Source of the DNA: an uncultured delta proteobacterium
GTDB lineage: Bacteria; Myxococcota_A; Polyangia; Polyangiales; Polyangiaceae
Assembly (NCBI GenBank): GCA_903893335.1
Contig: CAITLX010000024.1
Span: 1-5,977 of the forward strand
Direction of reading: 5' to 3'
Length of the DNA: 5,977 nucleotides
The notes under the pieces are model-generated. The model ran no database searches, had not been told where the DNA came from, and was given only the letters and a program-made list of their open reading frames with translations. Made by a program: the position numbers and the translations under genes. Numbering within the stretch: the stretch's first letter is position 1; every line of letters starts with the position of its first letter. Shown here one piece after another: positions 1 to 5,977 of this stretch.

Positions 1-874
<874 letters not shown>

Positions 875-977
875 GAGGCGACTCCGCGAGACGGGCGTCG
901 GACGTTCGGTGCCCTTTGCGAGCGCGGAGCCTACGCTCTAGGCTGCGCTCCTCGCAACGACCCCGACAGGTGCGCCC
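875..977. promoter_or_regulatory. Divergent fbp/aldolase intergenic control region with 17-bp inverted repeat
   Basis: These 103 bases separate the divergent bisphosphatase and aldolase starts and must hold the promoters of both unless transcription enters from elsewhere. The clearest structure is a perfect dyad at 928-944: arms AGCCTA (928-933) and TAGGCT (939-944) around a five-base spacer. It is flanked by an outer, unevenly spaced pair, GCGAG (918-922) and CTCGC (951-955). A central dyad in a short divergent region is a common operator arrangement, so one regulator could act on both genes; this is inference. TACGCT (932-937) inside the dyad resembles a sigma-70 -10 box, but I find no convincing -35 at proper spacing on either strand, so no promoter is called. 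Confidence 0.4.
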
Positions 978-1898
978 ATGACCGACCGCGTCCGCCAGAT
1001 CCTCTCCCACTACGCGTCCGACAACCCCGGCACGCTGACCAACCTCGCCCGGATGCTGAACCACGGCCGGCTCGCGGGGACGGGCAAGATGGTGATCCTC
1101 CCGGTCGACCAGGGCTTCGAGCACGGCCCGGCGCGCAGCTTCGCGCCCAACCCGGCCGGCTACGACCCCGACTACCACTTCGAGCTCGCGATCGACGCGG
1201 GGTGCAACGCGTACGCCGCTCCGCTCGGGTTCCTCGAGGCGGGTGCCGCGAAGTACGCCGGGCAGATCCCGCTCATCCTCAAGCTGAACAACAGCGACTC
1301 GCTCGCGAAGGTCGATCAGCCCTGCTCGGCGCTGACCGGGTCGGTCGACGACGCGCTGCGCCTCGGCTGCGTCGGCATCGGCTTCACGATCTACCCCGCG
1401 TCGGGGCAGCGCAACGTGATGTACGAGCAGCTTCGCGACCTCACGGCCGAGGCGAAGGCCAAGGGCCTCGCGGTCGTGTTGTGGAGCTACCCGCGCGGCG
1501 CGGGCATCTCGAAGGAGGGCGAGACGGCCATCGACGTGTGCGCGTACGCCGCGCAGATCGCCGCCCAGCTCGGCGCGCACGTCATCAAGGTCAAGCCCCC
1601 GACCGCGCACGTCGAGCAGGGCGAGGCCAAGAAGGTCTTCGACAAGTTCCAGATCCCGACCGCCACGCTCGCCGATCGCGTGCGCCACGTCGTCGACGCG
1701 GCGTTCCGCGGCAAGCGCATCGTGATCTTCTCGGGCGGCGAGGCGAAGGGCACCGACGCCATCCTCGCCGAGGTCAAGGAGCTCGCCGCCGGCGGCTCGT
1801 TCGGCTCGATCATGGGGCGCAACTCGTTCCAGCGTCCGCGCGCGGAGGCCATCCAGCTCCTGCACGCCGTGATGGACATCTACCGCGCCGCGCCCTGA
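978..1898 (+). CDS. fbaB: Class I fructose-bisphosphate aldolase, DhnA/FbaB type
   Basis: This 306-residue cytosolic enzyme reversibly joins dihydroxyacetone phosphate and glyceraldehyde 3-phosphate into fructose 1,6-bisphosphate through a Schiff-base lysine. It belongs to the bacterial/archaeal DhnA (FbaB-like) aldolases, which form a TIM barrel. Family features seen are L-P-V-D-Q-G-F-E-H-G at 41-50 near the N terminus, L-K-L-N-N at 101-105, the probable Schiff-base strand H-V-I-K-V-K-P-P at 201-208 (K204 most likely, K206 the alternative), and the phosphate-binding S-G-G-E-A-K-G at 252-258 and G-R-N-S-F-Q-R-P at 280-287. E. coli FbaB is about 350 residues, so this is a shorter but apparently complete version. 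ATG at 978 is preceded by CAGG (967-970) seven bases away, a modest ribosome site. It lies back to back with fructose-1,6-bisphosphatase, which consumes its gluconeogenic product. A broader DhnA-type aldolase specificity cannot be excluded, but the neighbour favours fructose 1,6-bisphosphate. Confidence 0.93.
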   Translation: MTDRVRQILSHYASDNPGTLTNLARMLNHGRLAGTGKMVILPVDQGFEHGPARSFAPNPAGYDPDYHFELAIDAGCNAYAAPLGFLEAGAAKYAGQIPLILKLNNSDSLAKVDQPCSALTGSVDDALRLGCVGIGFTIYPASGQRNVMYEQLRDLTAEAKAKGLAVVLWSYPRGAGISKEGETAIDVCAYAAQIAAQLGAHVIKVKPPTAHVEQGEAKKVFDKFQIPTATLADRVRHVVDAAFRGKRIVIFSGGEAKGTDAILAEVKELAAGGSFGSIMGRNSFQRPRAEAIQLLHAVMDIYRAAP

Positions 1899-1931
1899 TC
1901 CAGGCTGCGCGCGCGCGTCACGGCGCGCGCA
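1899..1931. terminator. GC hairpin between convergent gene ends (possible bidirectional terminator)
   Basis: The aldolase gene and the glutamyl-Q synthetase gene converge with only 19 bases between their stop codons. A perfect nine-base-pair stem, TGCGCGCGC (1906-1914) with GCGCGCGCA (1923-1931), surrounds an eight-base loop and contains the synthetase stop codon (1918-1920). It is the only strong hairpin at this junction and would form in transcripts from either side. There is no T-run on either side, so it is not a classical intrinsic terminator; it may slow polymerase, protect 3' ends, or merely reflect alternating GC. Confidence 0.35.
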
Positions 1932-2865
1932 CGGACGCCACGCCCACGAGGCGCGAGGGGTTCCACGCCGCGAGCAGCTCGCGCGGGGTCGCCTGGCGCA
2001 CGCTCGCGTCGACGAGGCCGAGCACGCGTGCGATCGACGCGACCACGGAAGGCGAGCGCTCGCCTGCCTCGCGCCGGCCGCGGATCGAGGGGGAGCCCGC
2101 GCGCTTGGCGAGGCGCGCGCCGTCGGAGGCGAGCACGAGCGGCAGGTGGGCGAAGCGCGGCGCCTCGCCGCCGAGCGCGCGCGCGAGCAGCGCCTGGCGC
2201 GCCGACGAGCCGAGCAGGTCGGCCCCGCGCACCACGTCGGTGATCTCCATCGCGAGGTCGTCGACGACCACCGCGAGCTGGTAGGCGAACACGCCGTCGC
2301 CGCGCCGCAGCACGAAGTCGCCCACCTGCTCGGCCACGCGCTCGACGTGGCGCCCCTGCCAGCGGTCGTCGAGCGCGATCTCGGCGTCGGCCGGCACCGC
2401 GAAGCGCACCGCGGGGGCGCGGCGAAAGGGGCGCGGCGCCATGCCGAGCGCGCGGCAGGTGCCGGGGTAGCGGGGCCCCTCGTCGCCGGCGTGCGGCGCG
2501 CTCGCGACGCGCGCGATCTCGGCGCGCGAGCAGTCGCACAGGTAGGTGAGCCCGCGCCCGGCGAGCGCGGCGAGCGCGCCCTCGTAGCGCGCGCCGCGCG
2601 CCGATTGCACGTAGGGAGTGTGGGGGCCGCCGACGTCGGGCCCCTCGTCCCAGTCGAGGCCGAGCCAGCGCAGATCGTCCATCTGCCGGTCGGCGGCGCC
2701 GGGCACCGTGCGCGGCGGGTCGAGGTCCTCGACGCGCACGACGAGCGCGCCGCCGGCTGCCCGCGCGTCGAGCCACGCGACGAGCGCGGCGGCTGCGGAG
2801 CCGAGGTGCAGGTCGCCCGTGGGCGACGGCGCGAACCGCCCGCGGTAAGGACGCCCGGCGCTCAC
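1918..2865 (-). CDS. gluQRS: Glutamyl-Q tRNA(Asp) synthetase
   Basis: This 315-residue protein is a truncated paralogue of glutamyl-tRNA synthetase. The family activates glutamate without tRNA and attaches it to queuosine at position 34 of tRNA(Asp). The class I catalytic core is clear: F-A-P-S-P-T-G-D-L-H-L-G-S at 11-23 (HIGH-type motif, here H-L-G-S), V-E-D-L-D-P-P-R at 45-52, the zinc site C110-x-C112 ... Y133-x3-C137 typical of GluQ-RS, G-D-F-V-L-R-R at 182-188, and a KMSKS-type R-L-A-K-R at 251-255. The protein ends about 60 residues after that motif, so it lacks the anticodon-binding domain of real GluRS, the family hallmark. The start is GTG at 2865, giving methionine just before S-A-G-R-P-Y-R-G-R. 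It overlaps the TGA of the upstream radical SAM gene as GTGA and has no obvious Shine-Dalgarno, which suggests translational coupling. The spacer between the zinc-site C112 and Y133 is longer than in the E. coli enzyme. Confidence 0.95.
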   Translation of the reverse strand: MSAGRPYRGRFAPSPTGDLHLGSAAAALVAWLDARAAGGALVVRVEDLDPPRTVPGAADRQMDDLRWLGLDWDEGPDVGGPHTPYVQSARGARYEGALAALAGRGLTYLCDCSRAEIARVASAPHAGDEGPRYPGTCRALGMAPRPFRRAPAVRFAVPADAEIALDDRWQGRHVERVAEQVGDFVLRRGDGVFAYQLAVVVDDLAMEITDVVRGADLLGSSARQALLARALGGEAPRFAHLPLVLASDGARLAKRAGSPSIRGRREAGERSPSVVASIARVLGLVDASVRQATPRELLAAWNPSRLVGVASVRAP

Positions 2866-3752
2866 GGGACGGGGCGAAACTCGGCGTCGCCGTGCAGCGC
2901 GACGTAGTCGGCGCGCAGCCCGCCGCAGCGCGCGCGCATCGAGCAGGTGGCGCACCCGTCGAGGTAGAGCCCGCCTTCCATCGGCGAGGTCTCGAGCAGG
3001 AAGCGGTGGCCGCCGGGGTTGGCCACGAGCAGCCCGAGGTCGGCCGCGAAGAAGAGGCAGCCGCGGTGCGACGCGGGCACGGTGCAGGGCGGGGTGTGCA
3101 GCGAGGTGATGAAGTCGGCGCGCGGCGAGAGCGCGAGGTCCATCGCCGCCTGGACGTTGCGCACGACGTCGGCGAGGCGCGGCACCTCGGCGGCGACCTC
3201 GGGCAGCGCGCTGTCGGAGGCCGACAGCGTCCAGACCCAGAACTTCTCGACGCCGAGCGCGAAGAAGCGCCGCACGATCGCGGGCAGCTCGTCGACGTTG
3301 CTGCGGTACGCGAGCACGTCGCCCTCGATGGGCCCGCGCCCGCGCCACGCCTCGACGCCTTGCAGCATGAGGTCGAAGCAGCCCGGCGTCTGCGCGAGGC
3401 GGTCGTGCGTCTCGGCCGTGGCGCCCTTGATCGAGAGGTTGATCTCGGTGACGCCCTCGTCGGCGCACCGCGCGGCGAAGCCGGGCGAGGCGAGCATCAT
3501 CGCGTTGGTCTGGAGCTTGACGCGGCGGTAGCCGAGCTTGCGCGCGGCCCGCACGATCGCGAACAGATCGCGGCGCATCGTCGGCTCGCCGCCGCCGAGC
3601 CACAGCCACTCGGCGCCCGCCGCGCGCCCCGCGCGCAGCTGCTCGGTCAGCTCGCGGCCATCCATGCTCGGCCCGCCGTCGGCGACGGAGAAGCAGCCGA
3701 CGCAGCGGTTGTTGCACGCGTAGTCGGCGCTGATCTCGAGCCAGCGAGCCAC
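2862..3752 (-). CDS. Radical SAM protein with C-terminal SPASM/twitch-like cysteine cluster
   Basis: This 296-residue protein carries the radical SAM cluster motif C13-x3-C17-x2-C20, which binds the [4Fe-4S] cluster that splits S-adenosylmethionine, and G-G-G-E-P-T at 53-58, the SAM-contacting motif of the family. N105-L-S-I-K resembles a later barrel strand. The C-terminal part has five more cysteines: C223, C232, and C267-x2-C270-x5-C276. The last three match the C-x2-C-x5-C core of SPASM/twitch domains, which hold auxiliary iron-sulfur clusters, so at least one extra cluster is likely; the usual following C-x3-C member is absent. The GTG start at 3752 is fixed from both sides: an in-frame TAG lies just upstream (3762-3764) and the first cluster cysteine is residue 13. 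No Shine-Dalgarno is visible. It overlaps gluQRS by four bases and sits 31 bases after the secreted-protein gene. I do not recognise the substrate. It is too long and too cysteine-rich at its C terminus for QueE, and no precursor peptide gene is evident nearby. Confidence 0.88.
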   Translation of the reverse strand: MARWLEISADYACNNRCVGCFSVADGGPSMDGRELTEQLRAGRAAGAEWLWLGGGEPTMRRDLFAIVRAARKLGYRRVKLQTNAMMLASPGFAARCADEGVTEINLSIKGATAETHDRLAQTPGCFDLMLQGVEAWRGRGPIEGDVLAYRSNVDELPAIVRRFFALGVEKFWVWTLSASDSALPEVAAEVPRLADVVRNVQAAMDLALSPRADFITSLHTPPCTVPASHRGCLFFAADLGLLVANPGGHRFLLETSPMEGGLYLDGCATCSMRARCGGLRADYVALHGDAEFRPVP

Positions 3753-3783
3753 GCGGGCACGCTACCACGCGCGCCCGCGCGGG
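3753..3783 (-). promoter_or_regulatory. Short gap with -10-like box abutting the radical SAM start
   Basis: Read on the minus strand, this 31-base gap has TAGCGT (3764-3759), resembling a sigma-70 -10 box, ending six bases before the GTG start. If used, transcription would begin about at the start codon and give a leaderless or nearly leaderless mRNA, which would fit the absence of a Shine-Dalgarno. No convincing -35 is seen. The gap also holds most of a 12-base palindrome, GCCCGCGCGGGC (3773-3784), touching the stop of the preceding gene. Read-through from that gene remains equally possible. Confidence 0.2.
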
Positions 3784-4854
3784 CTAGCGCGACGAGGCTG
3801 GCGCAGGCGACGCGACCGCCGGCGAGACGATGCCCACCTCGCTCGCGCGCACCCAGAACCCGCGCCCCTCGGGGGGCACGACGTCGAGCGCGCGCGGCAG
3901 CACGCTCGACCAGCCGACGACCGTCTCGATGACGACGACCTCGCTGCCGACGTCGAGCTGCGCGATCGGGGCGAGCGCGGCGTCGGGGCCGAGCCGCACG
4001 TCGACCGGGCGCGCGACGCGCACGACCTTCGGCTCGCCGGTGAGCGCGAGGCGCGTGACCTCGGCGTCGGGCGCCGCCGACGGCTCGCCGTCGAGCATCT
4101 CCCCCTTGGGCAGGGGCGAGAGGTCGGCGCGCGCGGCCCAGGCGTCGACGACGAGATCGTCGGACGCCACGACGTGCAGCCACGCGCCGCGCGTCTCGGA
4201 GCTCCAGAGCAGGAGCCCGCCGCGCGCCTCGGCCACCTTCGCGACGAACGCCGGCAGCCCGCCGGGCTTGGCGGCGAGCCCGAGCTCGCCCGTGCGCGCG
4301 ACCCACGCGCGCGCGCGCGGCGGCACCACGGGCGCCGGGCGATCGACCGGCGCGAGCCCGAGCGTGTCGCACGAGGTCGTCACGCGCACCGTCTGGGCGA
4401 GCGCGCCTTGCAGCCGCGCCTCGACCTCGGCCCCCTGCTCGGTCGCGGCGACGAGCTTCACGGCGTTGCCGGGCGCGAGCCAGACGTGGTCGGCGACGAC
4501 GGGCAGCAGGCGCGTGGCGTAGAGCGGGACGGCGCTCGCCTCGACGACCCCCTCGAAGCGCACCGCGCCGCGCGTGCGGATCGGCACGCGCCCCGACGGC
4601 GCGAGCGGGCCGACCTCGAGGTCGGCGGCGTTCGCCGTGAAGGTCGCGACGGGGTCGCCGCCTCGCGCTCGGTAGATCGGCGTGCCCTTCGGCATCCGCG
4701 CCGTGCCCGACAGGCGACACGCGCCAGCGGGGAGTACCGCTGCCGCGGCCGGCGCGGCCGACGCGGCGGCGGCGTCGTCGGCGGCGGCGGGCGCGGGGGT
4801 CGCGAAGGGGAGGGCGAGGGCGAGGAGCGAAGGCGCCAGCGTTCGGGCTCTCAT
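3784..4854 (-). CDS. Secreted protein with SH3-like segments, function unknown
   Basis: This 356-residue protein has a classical Sec signal peptide: basic M-R-A-R, a hydrophobic stretch of Leu/Ala at about 5-19, and a likely signal peptidase I site A-A-A|D-D after residue 25. An Ala-rich linker follows (about 28-42). The rest is beta-rich. The best domain candidate is at about 283-343, where V-D-V-R-L-G-P-D-A at 284-292, V-G-S-E-V-V-V-I-E at 302-310, G-W-S at 314-316 and G-F-W-V-R-A-S-E-V at 332-340 follow the pattern of a bacterial SH3 (SH3b) domain. Segments at about 48-120 and 183-246 look like more divergent copies. Only two cysteines occur in the mature part (C46 and C162), a possible disulfide pair. 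There is no lipobox and no catalytic motif, so a periplasmic or outer-surface binding or scaffold role is plausible but unproven. ATG at 4854 is preceded by GGAGAG (4857-4862). It is the first gene of a probable minus-strand run, with no evident functional link to the two genes behind it. Confidence 0.8.
   Translation of the reverse strand: MRARTLAPSLLALALPFATPAPAAADDAAAASAAPAAAAVLPAGACRLSGTARMPKGTPIYRARGGDPVATFTANAADLEVGPLAPSGRVPIRTRGAVRFEGVVEASAVPLYATRLLPVVADHVWLAPGNAVKLVAATEQGAEVEARLQGALAQTVRVTTSCDTLGLAPVDRPAPVVPPRARAWVARTGELGLAAKPGGLPAFVAKVAEARGGLLLWSSETRGAWLHVVASDDLVVDAWAARADLSPLPKGEMLDGEPSAAPDAEVTRLALTGEPKVVRVARPVDVRLGPDAALAPIAQLDVGSEVVVIETVVGWSSVLPRALDVVPPEGRGFWVRASEVGIVSPAVASPAPASSR
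4306..4319. repeat. Seven-fold CG dinucleotide run inside the secreted-protein gene
   Basis: Seven uninterrupted CG dinucleotides fall in codons for the P-R-A-R-A-W segment (about residues 179-184). Such alternating purine-pyrimidine tracts can adopt Z-DNA and can slip during replication, and a two-base change would shift the frame. In a genome this GC-rich, a run of this length may arise by composition alone. Confidence 0.5.
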
Positions 4855-4980
4855 CGCTCTCCAGTGAGGCTCCTGCGACCGCGGCGCAAGTCGCGCGGGC
4901 GCCGGGCGTGCCGTCCCACGCGCGTCCCCCCGGCCGAACGTGGCCGCTCGGGCGACGCGGTGCCATGCTGGGTGCCCTCC
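4855..4980. promoter_or_regulatory. Divergent intergenic region between secreted-protein and DHH-like genes
   Basis: These 126 bases separate divergent start codons. On the minus side, GGAGAG (4857-4862) is a good ribosome site for the secreted protein. On the plus side, CATGCT (4964-4969) resembles a -10 box and would place the transcription start about five bases before the ATG at 4981, giving a nearly leaderless mRNA. This would fit the lack of a Shine-Dalgarno there. The matching -35 position (about 4941-4946) is poor, so the promoter is tentative. I see no operator dyad, RNA gene or small coding sequence in this stretch. Confidence 0.3.
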
Positions 4981-5898
4981 ATGCCCGCCGAGCTTGCCTT
5001 CACGACACCGCGCAAGCTGCCCCGGGCGCGCGACCTGCGAGGGCGCGTGGTCGTGCTCGACGTCGCGTTCGCCTCGGAGGCGTCAGGGGGAGGCTTCGCG
5101 AAGATCACCCTCCCGTTCATCGAGGGGCTCGGCGTGCGCCTCGCCGCGTGGGTCGACCACCACGACAGCAAGGAGCACGCGCGCTTCGCCCGCGACCCGC
5201 GCTTCGTGCTCGCGACCAAGGCGCAGCACGGCGCCTGCCCCGAGATGATCACCCCCGAGGTCGTCCTGCGCGCCGGCGCCATCGACACCCTCGTGTGCCA
5301 CACCGACTTCGACGGCCTCGCGAGCGCGGCCAAGTGGCTGCGCGGCGGCAACGAGTGCTACCCGGGCTGCGACGCCGACGCGCGCGCCATCGACACGCGC
5401 ATCGGTACGCCGAGCCCGGTCGCCGACCGGCTCGACCGCGCCCTTCGCGGCCGCCCGCGCGACGCCGCGCTCTTCGGCCTCGTCGTGCGCCACCTCGAGC
5501 ACGGCCTCGCCGACGCGTCGCTGTGGCAGCCCATCGACGCCGCGGCCGCCGAGCTCGACGTCATGCAGGTCGAGACGCGCCGCATCGCGACGCGCTACGA
5601 GCGCGTCCCGCCCGGCGTCGCGCTCGTCGACGCGAGCGAGCGCGGCGGGGCGTACGACAAGACCGAGCTGCTGATGATCGGCCAGCAGCGCGAGAGGGTC
5701 GCCGTGGTGGTCGACCGCGAGAGCGTCACGGTCGCCGCGGCGTTCGACAGCGGGCTCGATTTCCTCGCGATGCTCGGCCTGTCGGCGGGGATGCCGACGC
5801 GCGTGTCGGTCGCTCGCGCGCGGCTGCACGACCTCTTGCGCGCGCTCGGCGTCACCGACACGGCCGTGTTCGCGCGCTACCCGCTCGCGCTCGGCTGA
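4981..5898 (+). CDS. DHH-type phosphoesterase-like protein with rearranged motif order
   Basis: This 305-residue protein shows the metal-binding motifs of DHH phosphoesterases (the RecJ, NrnA and inorganic pyrophosphatase superfamily, which cleave phosphoester or phosphoanhydride bonds with Mn/Mg ions). L-D-V-A-F (D27) followed by G-L-G-V-R-L-A-A-W-V-D-H-H at 49-61 matches motifs II and III. H107-T-D109-F-D111-G-L-A-S-A-A matches motif I, and I-D138-T-R could be motif IV. In known members motif I comes first; here it lies about 45 residues after D-H-H, and the N terminus lacks another copy. G-A-C-P-E-M-I at 84-90 resembles the A-S-T-x-E segment that follows D-H-H in NrnA-like proteins. The C-terminal part (about 210-300) has beta strands and helices but lacks the G-G-G-H motif of DHHA1 domains. 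ATG at 4981 is preferred; in-frame GTG codons at 4960 and 4972 are alternatives, and none has a clear Shine-Dalgarno. The DHH-like fold is likely, the substrate unknown (nucleic acid, nucleotide or polyphosphate), and no neighbour clarifies it. Confidence 0.75.
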   Translation: MPAELAFTTPRKLPRARDLRGRVVVLDVAFASEASGGGFAKITLPFIEGLGVRLAAWVDHHDSKEHARFARDPRFVLATKAQHGACPEMITPEVVLRAGAIDTLVCHTDFDGLASAAKWLRGGNECYPGCDADARAIDTRIGTPSPVADRLDRALRGRPRDAALFGLVVRHLEHGLADASLWQPIDAAAAELDVMQVETRRIATRYERVPPGVALVDASERGGAYDKTELLMIGQQRERVAVVVDRESVTVAAAFDSGLDFLAMLGLSAGMPTRVSVARARLHDLLRALGVTDTAVFARYPLALG

Positions 5899-5910
5899 CG
5901 CGGTCCGGGC

Positions 5911-5977
5911 CGCAGCGCGGGCTCACTTCGGAGGCGTCAGGCGCGCAGCCTGGCCTCACTTCGGAGGCGTCAGGCGC
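5911..5977. repeat. 33-bp tandem repeat, two copies, running off the right edge
   Basis: Two copies of a 33-base unit lie in tandem after the DHH-like gene. A 23-base core at 5922-5944 recurs without change at 5955-5977. Including the imperfect left part (5911-5921 against 5944-5954), 31 of 34 compared positions are identical. The window ends with the second core, so copy number is unknown. Read on the minus strand, each copy spells R-L-T-P-P-K and then TGA (5956-5958 and 5923-5925), and both are in the same frame because 33 is a multiple of three. The repeat may therefore be a duplicated 3' end of a convergent gene lying to the right, or the edge of a noncoding array. The preceding 12 bases (5899-5910) hold nothing recognisable. 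Confidence 0.8.

Noticed and set aside
2862..3752. Radical SAM protein as QueE (7-carboxy-7-deazaguanine synthase), suggested by the queuosine-related neighbour
   Set aside because: QueE is shorter (roughly 200-250 residues) and has no C-terminal C-x2-C-x5-C cluster; the N-terminal context of the cluster motif also differs.
2892..3932. A 346-codon plus-strand open frame opposite the radical SAM gene
   Set aside because: The opposite strand encodes clear radical SAM motifs; this frame is Arg/Ala-rich and featureless.
4174..4980. A 269-codon N-terminal extension of the DHH-like protein, which could have supplied a normal motif I
   Set aside because: The frame is open, but the sequence is an Arg-rich shadow of the secreted-protein gene and contains no H-x-D-x-D-G motif.
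5900..5913. Hairpin GCGG/CCGC just after the DHH-like stop as a terminator
   Set aside because: The stem is only four pairs with a six-base loop and there is no T-run, so it is not distinguishable from background in this GC-rich sequence.

Overview
The window is very GC-rich, has strong G/C third-position bias, and is densely packed with short intergenic gaps. Gene content and style suggest a high-GC Gram-negative bacterium, most likely a myxobacterium-like member of Myxococcota. That placement is an inference from composition and protein character, not from a marker gene. No rRNA, tRNA, CRISPR array, insertion sequence or phage gene is visible.

Layout. (1) 1-874, minus: most of a class I fructose-1,6-bisphosphatase, cut by the left edge at its substrate-binding K-L-R..Y-E motif. 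(2) 875-977: a 103-bp divergent control region with a 17-bp perfect inverted repeat. (3) 978-1898, plus: a DhnA/FbaB-type class I fructose-bisphosphate aldolase. Genes 1 and 3 catalyse consecutive steps of gluconeogenesis (triose phosphates to fructose 1,6-bisphosphate to fructose 6-phosphate) and are placed back to back. (4) 1899-1931: a GC hairpin between convergent gene ends. (5) 4854-1918, minus: a probable three-gene run. It consists of a secreted protein with SH3-like segments (3784-4854), a radical SAM protein with a C-terminal cysteine cluster (2862-3752), and glutamyl-Q tRNA(Asp) synthetase (1918-2865). The last two overlap by four bases (GTGA). (6) 4855-4980: a 126-bp divergent intergenic region. 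(7) 4981-5898, plus: a DHH-type phosphoesterase-like protein whose metal-binding motifs appear in an unusual order. (8) 5899-5977: no whole gene, but two copies of a 33-bp tandem repeat running to the right edge.

Most of the window is ordinary metabolism and tRNA modification. The points most worth a second look are the apparently permuted DHH protein, the tight coupling of an unassigned radical SAM enzyme to a tRNA-modifying enzyme, and the terminal 33-bp repeat, which carries an identical minus-strand stop context in each copy.
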